Shown: positions 51,116 through 60,997, counted from the first letter of the stretch. The stretch is 64,000 nt of DNA from Bifidobacterium mizhiense (GCF_020884755.1 NZ_BPWE01000001.1:434001-498000); one strand, 5' to 3'. Notes: generated by a model from the letters alone, not told the origin. A program made the numbers and translations.

Positions 51116-52789
51116 ATGACAGCACAGAACGCGGGCAAGCCTGCCAGCCCAGAAGATCTGATCAACGTCGACGATCTGATCGGCAGATATTACGATTCCA
51201 TCCCAGACCCTTCCATACCCTCCCAGCGGGTGTCTTTCGGCACCTCCGGGCATCGTGGCTCCGCCCTGACCACCTCCTTCAACGAGGCCCACATTGTGGC
51301 CATCAGCCAGGCCATAACCGAACAGCGAGCCAAGGATGGAGTCACCGGACCGCTCTATCTGGGCCGCGACACCCACGCCCTCTCCCTGCCTGCCTGGAAG
51401 ACCGCTATCGAGGTCCTGACAGCCAACGGCGTACGGGTGCGCATTGACGCCAATGATGACTACACTCCCACCCCCACCGTCTCTCAGGCCATCCTGACAC
51501 ACAACCGGGCGGCCGACGGGACCCAGCGCTTCTCCGGCAAGGACCTGGCCGATGGCATCGTGGTCACCCCCTCCCACAACCCGCCCACCGACGGCGGATT
51601 CAAGTATGACCCGCCCACAGGCGGCCCGGCTCCGGCTGAAACCACCAATGCCATAGCGCAACGGGCCAACGAGCTCCTGGGCGACTACAGGCAGGTCAAG
51701 CGGATCCCCTTTGAAGATGCCATCAAATCCGACCTGGTGGAGCGCTTCGACTACCGGGAACATTACGTGGCCGACCTGGGCAATGTCATCGACTTCGACC
51801 TGATCAGATCCTCTGGGGTCCGCCTGGGCATCGATCCGCTGGGCGGGGCCTCGGTCAATTACTGGCCGCTGATCAACGAAAAGTATGGGCTGAACATCGG
51901 CGTCGTCAACCCCGAGGTGGATCCGACCTGGCGGTTCATGACCATTGACCACGACGGGAAGATTCGCATGGATCCCAGCTCCCCCTATGCCATGAAGGGC
52001 CTGGTGGATCGCCTGAATGCAGGGGCTTGGGACTCCTACGACCTGGTGGGCGGTACCGATCCGGACGCCGACAGGCATGGCATCGTCTGCCCAGGAACAG
52101 GGGTCATGAACCCCAACCACTACATCGCCGTCTGCGTGGAATACCTCTTCTCCGGCAACCGTCCCGGATGGCCTAAGAGCGCCGGCATCGGCAAGACCCT
52201 GGTCTCCTCCTCCCTGATCGACCGTGTGGCTGTCTCCATAGGCGCCAGGCTGATCGAGGTGCCTGTGGGCTTCAAGTGGTTCGTCGACCCCCTCTTCAAG
52301 GGAGAGGTGGCCTTCGGCGGCGAGGAGAGCTCCGGGATGAGCTTCCTGCGTCGGGACGGCCGCGTCTGGACGACCGACAAGGACGGGCTGATCCCCGACC
52401 TGCTGGCTGCCGAGATTACAGCCAAGACCGGAAAGAACCCGGCCCAGCTCCACCAGGAGCAGGTGGAGCGCTTCGGCCAAAGCTGGTACAAGCGGGTGGA
52501 CACCCCGACCACATTGGAGCAGAAGCAGAAGTTCGCCCGGCTGAACGGCGACGATGTAACGGCCTCCACCCTGGCCGGCGAGCCCATCACTGCCAAGCTG
52601 ACCGAAGCCCCGGGCAACGGGGCCAAAATCGGCGGCATCAAGGTGACCACCCGGAACAACTGGTTCGCCGCCCGCCCCTCCGGCACCGAGAACATCTACA
52701 AGGTCTACGCCGAATCCTTTGTTTCCCCCGAGGCCCTGGATCAGGTTCTGGACGACGCCGACCAGGTAGTAGCCAAGGCCCTGGGCTGA
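51116..52789 (+). CDS. pgm: Phosphoglucomutase (alpha-D-glucose specific)
   Basis: Pgm converts glucose-1-phosphate and glucose-6-phosphate, linking the Leloir pathway (galE) to the bifid shunt. The 557-residue protein has the N-terminal block [11 protein letters not shown], active-site serine loop [13 protein letters not shown], metal loop [11 protein letters not shown], sugar loop [11 protein letters not shown] and phosphate site [10 protein letters not shown]. The start is ATG 51116 ([20 protein letters not shown]) with GGGAG just upstream, or ATG 51104/51107. All catalytic elements are intact. Confidence 0.95.
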   Translation: MTAQNAGKPASPEDLINVDDLIGRYYDSIPDPSIPSQRVSFGTSGHRGSALTTSFNEAHIVAISQAITEQRAKDGVTGPLYLGRDTHALSLPAWKTAIEVLTANGVRVRIDANDDYTPTPTVSQAILTHNRAADGTQRFSGKDLADGIVVTPSHNPPTDGGFKYDPPTGGPAPAETTNAIAQRANELLGDYRQVKRIPFEDAIKSDLVERFDYREHYVADLGNVIDFDLIRSSGVRLGIDPLGGASVNYWPLINEKYGLNIGVVNPEVDPTWRFMTIDHDGKIRMDPSSPYAMKGLVDRLNAGAWDSYDLVGGTDPDADRHGIVCPGTGVMNPNHYIAVCVEYLFSGNRPGWPKSAGIGKTLVSSSLIDRVAVSIGARLIEVPVGFKWFVDPLFKGEVAFGGEESSGMSFLRRDGRVWTTDKDGLIPDLLAAEITAKTGKNPAQLHQEQVERFGQSWYKRVDTPTTLEQKQKFARLNGDDVTASTLAGEPITAKLTEAPGNGAKIGGIKVTTRNNWFAARPSGTENIYKVYAESFVSPEALDQVLDDADQVVAKALG

Positions 52790-52849
52790 GCTGCGGACAA
52801 GACCATCGCTGGCACGAGGGTTCTTTGTTTCCCTGTCTAGACTGGAATC

Positions 52850-53893
52850 ATGACCAATGACAAGAATCTGGTCGTCTCGACCGACGGCAGCGCACTGAGC
52901 AATCCCAACGGCCCCATGGGCTGGGCCTGGGCCGACCATGAGGGCGGCGACGCGGATGCAGGCGGCGCAAGCAACGGCACCAATCAGATCGGCGAGCTAT
53001 GCGCCGTGCTGCAGGCGTTGCGCGCCCACCCAGGCGAGCGCCCGCTGGTCATCGAAACCGACTCCCAATACGCCATCAACTGCTCCACCACCTGGGTGCC
53101 CGGGTGGAAGAAGAAGGGCTGGAAGAACTCCCAGGGCAAGCCGGTCAAGAACCGTCCTCTGATCGAGGCTATCGATCGGGAGATCCAGGCACGGCCGGGA
53201 TCAGTCAGGTTTGTCTGGGTCAAGGGCCACGCCGGCGACACCTTCAACGAGAAAGTGGACACGCTGGCCCGCGGCTATGCCACAGCTGCAGGCAAAGGCG
53301 ATCGGGAAGGCTGTCTGCCCGTTGAGGGCTGGCGATCACTGCTGGCCTCCCCCTACGCCAAGGGCACGCAGGTGCCGTCCACAGTCAAGGAGGAGCTGGA
53401 CGGAGGACCCCAGGTTCTGGACGATCTTGGCCGCAAGAAGGTTCGCCTGGACCAGAAAGAGCAGAAGGACCTGGCCGAAACCGCCGTCGAATCCGAGGCC
53501 GTGGATGCCGAGCAAGCCGAGTCCGTAGCCGCAACATTCTCAGGGTCGCCGGCCGCAGCAGCAGATGAGCGGGACGACGTGCCGTCTAAAGCCATCAATG
53601 ACACGCCCGCTTCTGACATAGCCGATGATCAAAAAGACAACCCCTCGCCGGCTTTCAACGATACTTCGGACACCGACACGGTTGATCAAGAGACCAAGAA
53701 TTCCGGCGCTCGAGGGCTGAGAGCCAGCGGCCGGATCCGCATCACGCCTCCTCCCTCTGGCAGCAGCATGTTCACCGGACAGGACCTGCATATAGTCGGC
53801 AGCATTGATCTGGACGCCGCCATCGACCCTGACGGCTACGTGAACATCCAGGAGGCCCCATTCCGTCTGCATGCCATCGAAGTCAAGGATTGA
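52850..53893 (+). CDS. rnhA: Ribonuclease HI with long C-terminal extension
   Basis: RNase HI removes RNA from RNA-DNA hybrids. Residues ~1-150 give the complete domain with the catalytic acids: VVSTDGSALSNPNGPMGWAW (Asp), IGELCAVLQAL (Glu), VIETDSQYAI (Asp) and VKGHAGDTFNEKVDTLA (His/Asp). A further ~195 residues follow, mostly acidic and Ser/Asp/Ala-rich low-complexity, ending in an ordered-looking block RGLRASGRIRITPPP and FTGQDLHIVGSIDLD. Typical bacterial RNase HI ends near residue 155. The tail's role is unknown. rpiA follows 106 nt later. Confidence 0.9.
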   Translation: MTNDKNLVVSTDGSALSNPNGPMGWAWADHEGGDADAGGASNGTNQIGELCAVLQALRAHPGERPLVIETDSQYAINCSTTWVPGWKKKGWKNSQGKPVKNRPLIEAIDREIQARPGSVRFVWVKGHAGDTFNEKVDTLARGYATAAGKGDREGCLPVEGWRSLLASPYAKGTQVPSTVKEELDGGPQVLDDLGRKKVRLDQKEQKDLAETAVESEAVDAEQAESVAATFSGSPAAAADERDDVPSKAINDTPASDIADDQKDNPSPAFNDTSDTDTVDQETKNSGARGLRASGRIRITPPPSGSSMFTGQDLHIVGSIDLDAAIDPDGYVNIQEAPFRLHAIEVKD

Positions 53894-53999
53894 GCCGTTC
53901 ATGGACCGTCAAGGGCCATCGTCTACACTGGAGTGAACCTGAACGAACAAGACCCGCAGATATCAGCCGTTAAGGCATGACGGGCATGAAGGAGCGTCT

Positions 54000-54698
54000 A
54001 TGGACAAGACCGAGCAGGACAGACTGAAGAAGGCCGCCGGCATCGAGGCAGCCAAGCTGGTCGAGAACGGCATGACCGCCGGGCTGGGCACCGGATCCAC
54101 GGTCCGGTTCTTCGTGGATGAGCTGGGACGGCGCGTCAAGGAAGAGGGCCTGGAGTTCACCGGCGTGACCACCTCTCGGCGTACCAAAGAACAGGCTGAA
54201 GGCTACGGAATCCGTATCGTCGACATCGACCAGGTGGACCACATCGACGTCACCATCGACGGTGCCGACGAGGTCGACAAGAACTTTAACGGCATCAAGG
54301 GCGGCGGCGCAGCCCTGCTCTGGGAGAAAATCGTAGCCACCAACTCTCGAAGGATCATCTGGATCGTGGACGAGTCCAAGGTGGTCGACACCATCGGCCG
54401 CTTCCCCCTGCCAGTGGAGGTCATTCCCTTCGGCGAACGCCACGTCCTGGACCGCTTCAAGGAGCGCGGCTACAACCCGGTACTGCGGCTGGACGGCCAG
54501 GGACAGCCGGTCCTGACCGACGAGCACAACCACATCATCGACCTGCATCTGGATCGGATCGAGCACCCGCAGGACCTGGCCCAGGACCTGATCACCACCG
54601 TGGGCGTCGTGGAACATGGTCTCTTCCTCAACATGGTTGACACAGTCATCGTGGGCGACCCCAACGGGCCCCGGGTCATGACCAACGCCAACAAGTGA
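54000..54698 (+). CDS. rpiA: Ribose-5-phosphate isomerase A
   Basis: RpiA interconverts ribose-5-phosphate and ribulose-5-phosphate, feeding the bifid shunt and nucleotide synthesis. The 232-residue protein shows GLGTGSTVRFFVDEL, TIDGADEVDKNFNGIKGGGA with the catalytic Asp/Lys region, and the C-terminal GVVEHGLFLNMVDTVIVG. GGAGCG lies about six bases before ATG 54000. A strong terminator follows. Confidence 0.96.
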   Translation: MDKTEQDRLKKAAGIEAAKLVENGMTAGLGTGSTVRFFVDELGRRVKEEGLEFTGVTTSRRTKEQAEGYGIRIVDIDQVDHIDVTIDGADEVDKNFNGIKGGGAALLWEKIVATNSRRIIWIVDESKVVDTIGRFPLPVEVIPFGERHVLDRFKERGYNPVLRLDGQGQPVLTDEHNHIIDLHLDRIEHPQDLAQDLITTVGVVEHGLFLNMVDTVIVGDPNGPRVMTNANK

Positions 54699-54716
54699 AA
54701 AATAGACGGATATACA

Positions 54717-54753
54717 CGAAGCCCCCCGTGTCCAATCGATACGGGGGGCTTCG
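54717..54753. terminator. Bidirectional terminator between rpiA and the bS22 gene
   Basis: A perfect 13-bp stem (CGAAGCCCCCCGT/ACGGGGGGCTTCG) over an 11-nt loop. It lies between convergent genes and can serve both. Confidence 0.88.
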
Positions 54754-54784
54754 TCGGCCCTAGCGGGCCATAAGCCATAAAGAG

Positions 54785-54874
54785 CTACTTGCGCTGGTGA
54801 CGAGTCTTGCGCAGCAGTTTGCGGTGCTTCTTCTTGCTCATCCGCTTGCGGCGCTTCTTGATGACAGAACCCAT
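54785..54874 (-). CDS. Small ribosomal protein bS22-like (AURKAIP1/COX24 domain)
   Basis: A 29-residue, extremely basic protein starting MGSVIKKRRKRMSKKKHRKL and ending RKTRHQRK. This is the actinobacterial AURKAIP1/COX24-domain peptide identified as ribosomal protein bS22 in mycobacterial 30S subunits. GGAGG five bases before the ATG and an in-frame TAG stop make it a genuine gene. It is convergent with rpiA and shares its terminator. It is easily overlooked because of its size. Confidence 0.9.
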   Translation of the reverse strand: MGSVIKKRRKRMSKKKHRKLLRKTRHQRK

Positions 54875-54941
54875 CCGAGCCTCCGATCCTTAGTTACCTG
54901 GAAGTGTCCAACTTGCTTATCGTACACCGCTTGGGGGACGA

Positions 54942-55592
54942 TCAGAGCGGGAAGGCCTTATAGAAAGCCTCCAGCGCTGTCCGCTGACCCTGAGCGCGGA
55001 AGACCACCGTGTCGTTCTGCCAGATGACCAGCGCCTTGTGCTCGTCGTCACCATCCGCTTTCTCCAGGTAGGATCCGGTGACCGTGCCGCCGCTGCGAAC
55101 CTTGCCCGAGGCCAGCTCCTTGCCGGACATGCCTGTGGACTGGCTGTCGTAGAGGGCCTTGGCATCCTCGCTCCTGGACCACTGGGCCAGGTGGAGGGTC
55201 ACGTCCCCGCCCGACCTGCCGGTGGAGTAGACCAGGCTGTACTCCTCTATAGGCGTACGGGTGCTCCACTCGCTGTCGGAATCAGCCTTGACTCGGGCGA
55301 AGCCGCCCACAGTGTCAGGCATGGCCTTGAGCAGCTCCGAGGCCGAATCCGGCAGGGGCGCCGCCGTGGCCTTCGGGCTGGCCTGGGAGGGTCGTGAAGA
55401 AGCGGAGGCCTGGGCTTGTGCATCTGGTTGTTGGCTGCGCACCGCCCAGTGCGGCCATACGAAAGCCGACAGGAGCACCAGAACCACTACCGCAGCCAAG
55501 GCGATGACCAAGCCTATACGTCGACGGCGTTGCCGGGCATGCGCAGAGGAATCGGGCGAAGAGGACAGGGGTGCAGAAGGATTGTCAGCCAT
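54942..55592 (-). CDS. Membrane-anchored hypothetical protein
   Basis: A 216-residue protein of unknown family. Residues ~1-25 are cytoplasmic and Arg-rich; a strong helix at ~26-46 anchors it; a Ser/Ala/Pro-rich linker (~50-85) leads to an extracytoplasmic domain (~90-216) with AMPDTVGGFARVKAD and EYSLVYSTGRSGGDVTLHL. No catalytic motif is visible. The domain has an alternating strand pattern, as in binding or adhesion modules. It is divergent from radA. Confidence 0.65.
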   Translation of the reverse strand: MADNPSAPLSSSPDSSAHARQRRRRIGLVIALAAVVVLVLLSAFVWPHWAVRSQQPDAQAQASASSRPSQASPKATAAPLPDSASELLKAMPDTVGGFARVKADSDSEWSTRTPIEEYSLVYSTGRSGGDVTLHLAQWSRSEDAKALYDSQSTGMSGKELASGKVRSGGTVTGSYLEKADGDDEHKALVIWQNDTVVFRAQGQRTALEAFYKAFPL

Positions 55593-55682
55593 GTCTCCAT
55601 TCTCTCATGGGCAGGGTGTCGGCACTGCGAAGATGGCGTGAAAGCCCGGGTCCTCGTCCCTGAATCCCGATAGCGTGCAGGT

Positions 55683-57089
55683 ATGGCCAAGACGACGACG
55701 CAATACGTATGCACGGAGTGCGGATGGACCGGCGGCAAGTGGTTCGGACGCTGCCCGGAATGCGGCCAGTGGGGAACCATCGAAGAGTTCCACGAAGCCC
55801 GCGTGGGTGCAGGAGGGGGCTTGTCCTCCTCAGGAGGCAGCCACACGGCGCCTGCGCCTCCAAAGACCGGCCTGGCCCGGCCCATCACCAGGGTGGGCAC
55901 GGACCAGGTCAAGCGCATCCCCACAGGATTCGAGGAGTTCGACCGAGTGCTGGGCGGAGGCATCGTACCCGGGTCGGTCATCCTCCTTGCCGGCGAGCCG
56001 GGAATAGGCAAGTCCACCCTCCTGCTGGAGACAGCCGGCCGCGTAGCCGGCCGGGGCGGCCAGGGAGGCAAGGTGCTCTACCTGTCGGGCGAGGAGTCCC
56101 AGGCCCAGGTGCGAATGCGGGCCAGTCGGGTGGGGGCCCTCAAGGACTCGCTGCTGCTGGCTTCCACGACCGACCTGGCCACGGTGCTGGGGCTGATCGA
56201 GCGTGAAAAGCCGGCACTGGCCATCGTGGACTCAGCCCAGACCATCGTCTCCAACCAGGTTGACGGCATCTCCGGAGGCTCCACACAGGTGCGTGAGGTG
56301 GCCATCAGCCTGATCGACATGGCCAAATCGCACGACATCCCCATCCTCCTGGTCGGCCACGTGACCAAGGACGGCTCCATCGCCGGACCACGGACCCTGG
56401 AGCATCTGGTCGATGTGGTCTGCCAGTTCGAAGGCGACTCCCAGACCGCCCTGCGCCTACTGAGAGCCGTCAAGAACCGGTTCGGCCCCACCGACGAGGT
56501 GGGCTGCTTCGACATGGGTGAACAGGGTATCGAGGAGGTCAGCGATCCCACCGGGCTCTTCCTGTCCACGACCGGGCAGGAGGTGGAGGGCACCTGTGTG
56601 ACCTTTACCTTGGACGGCCACCGCAGTCTGCCCATCGAGATCCAGGCCCTGGTCACTTCCTCGGTTCTGCCCACGCCCAGACGCAACACCAACGGGATCG
56701 ATGCCAACCGCCTGGCCATGCTGGCCGCGGTGCTCTACCGCCACGGCCGTGTCAATCTGCTGACAAGGGACCTGTATGTGTCCACCATCGCCGGCGGGCT
56801 GGCCAAGGAACCCGGATGCGACCTGGCCATCGTGGCCGCCCTGGCCAGTGCAGCCAAGTCCCGGCCCATCCTGCGCACGACCTGTGCCATGGGCGAGATT
56901 TCGTTGACAGGGCAGGTCAGGCCTGTGCCTCAGCTCAACCACCGCCTACAGGAGGCCGCTCGTCTGGGATTTACGCGAGCGCTGGTTCCGCCCGACCGGC
57001 ATTCAAGAGGTCGCAAGCCCATTCAGGGACTGGAAGTGGTCGAGGTCACCTATCTGGCCGAGGCCCTGGAGGCCCTGGGACTGGTCTGA
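55683..57089 (+). CDS. radA: DNA repair protein RadA
   Basis: RadA promotes branch migration in recombination. The 468-residue protein has an N-terminal C4 zinc finger (Cys10, 13, 24, 27), a RecA-like core with Walker A LAGEPGIGKSTLLLE, the family KNRFG motif (VKNRFGPTDEVG) and a C-terminal Lon-protease-like domain (~310-450). No ribosome binding site is clear at ATG 55683, so a leaderless or weak start is likely. It precedes the amino-acid ABC operon by ~120 nt. Confidence 0.95.
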   Translation: MAKTTTQYVCTECGWTGGKWFGRCPECGQWGTIEEFHEARVGAGGGLSSSGGSHTAPAPPKTGLARPITRVGTDQVKRIPTGFEEFDRVLGGGIVPGSVILLAGEPGIGKSTLLLETAGRVAGRGGQGGKVLYLSGEESQAQVRMRASRVGALKDSLLLASTTDLATVLGLIEREKPALAIVDSAQTIVSNQVDGISGGSTQVREVAISLIDMAKSHDIPILLVGHVTKDGSIAGPRTLEHLVDVVCQFEGDSQTALRLLRAVKNRFGPTDEVGCFDMGEQGIEEVSDPTGLFLSTTGQEVEGTCVTFTLDGHRSLPIEIQALVTSSVLPTPRRNTNGIDANRLAMLAAVLYRHGRVNLLTRDLYVSTIAGGLAKEPGCDLAIVAALASAAKSRPILRTTCAMGEISLTGQVRPVPQLNHRLQEAARLGFTRALVPPDRHSRGRKPIQGLEVVEVTYLAEALEALGLV

Positions 57090-57212
57090 GCCAGCGGCCG
57101 CTGGTCCCCTATCGCACCCTATGGCGCTCACCTGCCGACTCGTTAACCTGCCGGACTAGGATGGAGTCGCCGGAAGACCGACACCCATCATCATCGCGAG
57201 GAGCAGATCAGC

Positions 57213-58076
57213 ATGACCATCTTCACCAGGAAAACCATACGCAGGCTGACGGCGGCCGCACTCACGACAGTCACGCTCATGGCCGGCGCGGCCTGTGGCT
57301 CCTCATCGGGCAACAGCGGGCAGTCAGCAGACAAGCAAGACATCACCCAGCAGACCATCAAACCCGGCAACCTGACCATTGCCACCGGAGATCCGGCCTA
57401 CGCCCCATACGTGCAGGACAACAAGCCAGAATCCGGCAAGGGCTACGAGGCGGCCGTGGCCTATGCAGTGGCAGAGAAAATGGGCTTCGACAAGGCACAC
57501 GTCACTTGGACCCGGACCACCTTTGATGCCGCCATCGCCCCAGGCAGCAAGGACTACGATCTGAACATCCAGCAGTTCTCCATCACCCCGGAGCGCCGTC
57601 AGGCTGTGGACTTCACACCCAGCTACTACAACTCCACCCAGTCGCTGGTCGTCAGGAAAAACTCGCCATACGCTTCTGCCACCTCCCTTGCCCAGATCAA
57701 GGACGCCAAGATAGGAGCCATGGTCGGCTCCACCTCCTACGAGATGGCCCACAAGCTGGTCAAGCCTGACATCGACACCTTCAATGACGACGTGGCTTCA
57801 TCCCAGGCCTTGGATGCCAACCAGATCGACGCGCTTGTTGTGGATACTCCTTCAGCCGTGACCATGGTCGATTCCAAGCAGGTCAAGGATGCCAAGATCC
57901 TCGGGCAGATCAAGGGATCGCAGGACCCGGAGGGCATGGGCATAGTCCTGCCTAAGGGCTCCAAGCTGACCCCGGCCGCTTCCAAGGCTGTCACCACCCT
58001 GAAGAAGGATGGAACCCTGGACAAGCTGCAGAAGCAGTGGCTGCACGTCTACACCTCCCTGCCCACCCTGGGCTGA
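57213..58076 (+). CDS. Amino-acid ABC transporter substrate-binding lipoprotein
   Basis: A 287-residue family 3 binding protein. The lipoprotein signal covers residues 1-28 with lipobox GAAC (Cys28). The mature protein shows KPGNLTIATGDPAYAPYVQ, GYEAAVAYAVAEKMGF and DLNIQQFSITPERRQAVDFT, the classical polar amino-acid binding pattern. It delivers its ligand to the permease and ATPase that follow in the same operon. Confidence 0.92.
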   Translation: MTIFTRKTIRRLTAAALTTVTLMAGAACGSSSGNSGQSADKQDITQQTIKPGNLTIATGDPAYAPYVQDNKPESGKGYEAAVAYAVAEKMGFDKAHVTWTRTTFDAAIAPGSKDYDLNIQQFSITPERRQAVDFTPSYYNSTQSLVVRKNSPYASATSLAQIKDAKIGAMVGSTSYEMAHKLVKPDIDTFNDDVASSQALDANQIDALVVDTPSAVTMVDSKQVKDAKILGQIKGSQDPEGMGIVLPKGSKLTPAASKAVTTLKKDGTLDKLQKQWLHVYTSLPTLG

Positions 58077-58092
58077 GAGAAGAAAGGAAACC

Positions 58093-58959
58093 TTGTCGTT
58101 CATGGCCCCCTCGGCACAGGACGCGGTCAGCGATATCCAACGGGAACGGGAACGCTATGGCCGTCGACAGAATCTGCGCTCCGTGGCAATCAGCATCGCC
58201 AGCACGCTTGTACTGGCCCTGCTTATTGCCCTAGGGCTGCACGCCTCACCCGGCTGGCCCCGAGTCAAACAGTCGTTTTTCTCCGGCGCCTACTTCGCCC
58301 AAGCCTTCCCCAAGGTCCTCCAGGGGCTCTGGCTCAATCTGGAGGTCCTCTTCTTCGCAGTCATCGGCGTGGCACTGCTGGGCACCCTGCTGGCCATGAT
58401 CCGCACCAGCCGGAACCCACTGCTCTTCCCCCTGCGGGTGCTTGCCCAGGTCTACACCACGATCATGAGAGGCATCCCCATGATCGTGGTTCTCTACCTG
58501 ATCGGCTTCGGCATTCCCGGGCTGGCCATCTTCAACCGGATTCCGGCAGCCCTGCTGGGCACCGTGGCGATCATCCTCTCCTATTCGGCCTACATCGCCG
58601 AGGTGCTTAGGGCCGGCTTCCAGGATGTCGGCCCCTCCCAGAGGGCGTCGGCCCGCTCACTGGGCCTGACTTCGGGGCAGACCATGCGTCTGGTCGTCAT
58701 TCCCCAGGCCCTGCGCAAGGTGGCACCGGCACTGATGAACGACTTCATCTCCATGCAGAAGGACGTGGGACTGATCTCGGTTCTAGGTGCTGTGGACGCG
58801 GTCAGAGCGGCCCAGATCATCGTGGCCACCTCCTACAACTTCACTCCATACGTGGTGGCCTCGGTGCTCTTCATCGCCACCTCGGTCCCCTTCATTCTTC
58901 TCAACGACTGGTATTCCAACCGGCTGCGCAAGCGCGAACAGAGCGGAGGCATGGTATGA
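58093..58959 (+). CDS. Amino-acid ABC transporter permease
   Basis: A ~288-residue HisM/GlnP-type permease. After a charged N-terminus come helices from ~30 onward, with the EAA-type loop EVLRAGFQDVGPSQRASARS and the block LGLTSGQTMRLVVIPQALRK characteristic of polar amino-acid importers. The start is uncertain: TTG 58093 has AAAGG five bases upstream, while ATG 58102 is spaced too far from it. The stop overlaps the ATPase start (ATGA). It forms the channel as a homodimer. Confidence 0.9.
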   Translation: MSFMAPSAQDAVSDIQRERERYGRRQNLRSVAISIASTLVLALLIALGLHASPGWPRVKQSFFSGAYFAQAFPKVLQGLWLNLEVLFFAVIGVALLGTLLAMIRTSRNPLLFPLRVLAQVYTTIMRGIPMIVVLYLIGFGIPGLAIFNRIPAALLGTVAIILSYSAYIAEVLRAGFQDVGPSQRASARSLGLTSGQTMRLVVIPQALRKVAPALMNDFISMQKDVGLISVLGAVDAVRAAQIIVATSYNFTPYVVASVLFIATSVPFILLNDWYSNRLRKREQSGGMV

Positions 58960-59723
58960 GCGAACAGGCAGGCGCCGAACAGAACCAGCCGGTGCTCCGT
59001 CTGGAGAATGTGCGAAAGACCTACCCTGGTGGCAACAAGGTCCTGCGCGGCATCTCCATGACCATCATGCCCCATGAGACCGTGGCCCTGCTGGGCCCAT
59101 CCGGGTCGGGCAAGTCCACCTTGATGAAGTGCATCAACCTGCTGGAGACCGTCAACGACGGAAGGATCTGGCTGGGCGGCACCGATATTACCGACCCCCG
59201 TATCAACCAGGATGCCTGCCGAGCCAGAATCGGCGTGGTCTTCCAGCAGTTCAACCTCTTCCCCCACATGAACGTCCTAAAAAACGTGACCCTGGGGGCC
59301 GTCAAGGTTCATGGCATGCCCAAGGAAGAAGCCAGAGAGCGAGCCCTGGAACTCCTGGACCGGATCGGCATGAGGAAGAAGGCCGGAGCCTACCCCGATC
59401 AGCTCTCCGGTGGACAGCAGCAACGGGTGGCCATCGCCCGAGCCCTGATGACCGACCCGGAACTGCTCCTGCTGGATGAGATCACCTCAGCCCTGGACCC
59501 CATGCTGGTGGACGAGGTTCTGGCCATGGTATCGGAACTGACCGCTGGTGGCACCACCATCCTCATGGCCACCCACGAGATGAGTTTCGCCCATCATGCG
59601 GCCAACCGGGTGGTCCTGCTGCTGGACGGCGTCATCGCCGAGAACGGAACACCGCAAGAGGTCATGGACGAGTCCGAGAATCCGCGCACCAGGGAATTCT
59701 TCAGCCACTTCCGAGGACTGTGA
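58956..59723 (+). CDS. Amino-acid ABC transporter ATP-binding protein
   Basis: A 255-residue ATPase of the GlnQ/HisP type. Walker A GPSGSGKST, Q-loop VVFQQFNLFPHM, signature LSGGQQQRVAIARAL, Walker B LLLLDEITSALDP and the H-loop ATHEM are all intact. Its ATG overlaps the permease stop by 4 nt. With the preceding two genes it makes a complete import system for a polar amino acid, whose identity is not fixed by sequence. Confidence 0.95.
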   Translation: MSEQAGAEQNQPVLRLENVRKTYPGGNKVLRGISMTIMPHETVALLGPSGSGKSTLMKCINLLETVNDGRIWLGGTDITDPRINQDACRARIGVVFQQFNLFPHMNVLKNVTLGAVKVHGMPKEEARERALELLDRIGMRKKAGAYPDQLSGGQQQRVAIARALMTDPELLLLDEITSALDPMLVDEVLAMVSELTAGGTTILMATHEMSFAHHAANRVVLLLDGVIAENGTPQEVMDESENPRTREFFSHFRGL

Positions 59724-59744
59724 GTTCCCAGGTGCCTACAGTCT

Positions 59745-60878
59745 TCAGTCGGCGGAAAACGCTCTTTCTGCCGCCTGGGTCAGTTCCAGGGTGCGATCGG
59801 CATCCAGAGCCAGTTGTCGCCTGAGGGGCTCCTCGCCCGCATACCGCTTCTGACCGCGCAGATGGCTGAGGAACTCCACGCGGACCCAGTGGCCGTACAG
59901 ATCCACCCAATCCTGCCGTACAGCGTTGGCCTCCAGGATTCTTGGCACCTGTTCTCCTGGGGCTAGGAAGGTCTCCTTGGTGCCAATGGAGATGGCGGCA
60001 GGCATTCGCCAGGGCGAACCCTGAGCCAGCCGACCCTCTCGTCCCTCCGGCGTCGCCATAGGATCCGTAGGCAGACCCAGGTCGACCAGCCAGCCCGCAT
60101 AGACCCCGTCTGCGGGCATCATCCCCTGACTGTCGGGTGCTAGATTGGCAGTCGGGAATCCCAAGCGGCGGCCCCGCTGCTCCCCATGGACCACGATGCC
60201 TTGAACCATGTGTGGCCGGCCCAGAATATCCAGGGCCGTATCCACATCGCCATCCAGGATCAGCTGCCGAAGATGAGAGCTGCTCCAGGCCCTTACCCGA
60301 CGTCGCGCCAGGCCGTCAGCGTCAGGCAGGGTGCAGTCACCCGGACCCTGGTCATCCACGACTTCCAAGTTGAACAGTCCTGTATCTGCCAGATCACCAA
60401 TGGCCTTGATATCGCCGACCCGCCCTGCGCCCATCTGCGCGTCGCGGCCCAGGACCAACGTCCGCATGGCCAACTGTTCGGTAAGCTGCTTGAGGAAGAA
60501 CCGATAGGACTTGGCTGCAAAGGCCAGCGTGTATCGCACCACCACAACCTGCTCCAGCCCCAGTTGGGCCATGAGCCGCAGGCGCTCCTCCAGCCGCATG
60601 ATCTGATCAGGGTCATGGCGAATCAGATCCAGGGACGGTTCAGTCATGTCATGGCTGTCAGCATAGCTGTGGACCAGTTTGGGACTGGGGTCGAAGACCA
60701 TGGCCATGGACCGATCCCGACCCTTGGCCGCGAGCTCGACCACCCGGCGCAGGAGGGCCTGATGACCCCGATGCATGCCATCAAAGACACCGATGGTGAC
60801 CACGCTGGACCGGGCCCCCAAGGTTCCCGGCCACCTGACAATGCCCGACTCATCCGGGCTGACATGGCTGACCTTCAT
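59745..60878 (-). CDS. ribF: Bifunctional riboflavin kinase/FAD synthetase
   Basis: RibF makes FMN and FAD from riboflavin. The 377-residue protein has the N-terminal adenylyltransferase domain (GVFDGMHRGHQALL; the R-S-S-H-L-R segment SSSHLRQLIL near its end) and the C-terminal riboflavin kinase domain (GRRLGFPTANLAPDSQGMMP, and the YGHWVRVEFLSHLRGQKRY block). ATG 60878 agrees with the family. It lies 119 nt downstream of truB, the common bacterial order, and converges on the amino-acid transporter genes. Confidence 0.95.
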   Translation of the reverse strand: MKVSHVSPDESGIVRWPGTLGARSSVVTIGVFDGMHRGHQALLRRVVELAAKGRDRSMAMVFDPSPKLVHSYADSHDMTEPSLDLIRHDPDQIMRLEERLRLMAQLGLEQVVVVRYTLAFAAKSYRFFLKQLTEQLAMRTLVLGRDAQMGAGRVGDIKAIGDLADTGLFNLEVVDDQGPGDCTLPDADGLARRRVRAWSSSHLRQLILDGDVDTALDILGRPHMVQGIVVHGEQRGRRLGFPTANLAPDSQGMMPADGVYAGWLVDLGLPTDPMATPEGREGRLAQGSPWRMPAAISIGTKETFLAPGEQVPRILEANAVRQDWVDLYGHWVRVEFLSHLRGQKRYAGEEPLRRQLALDADRTLELTQAAERAFSAD

Positions 60879-60997
60879 CCGCTTCCCATCACTTAGTCAT
60901 GGCGGCCCCCGAACCCGGGCGCCGAAAATTCCTTAAGCACTGTATGCCTACCGTCGCACCCTGGCAAGACCCTAGGGCCAAACCCGAGCCTGCCCGC

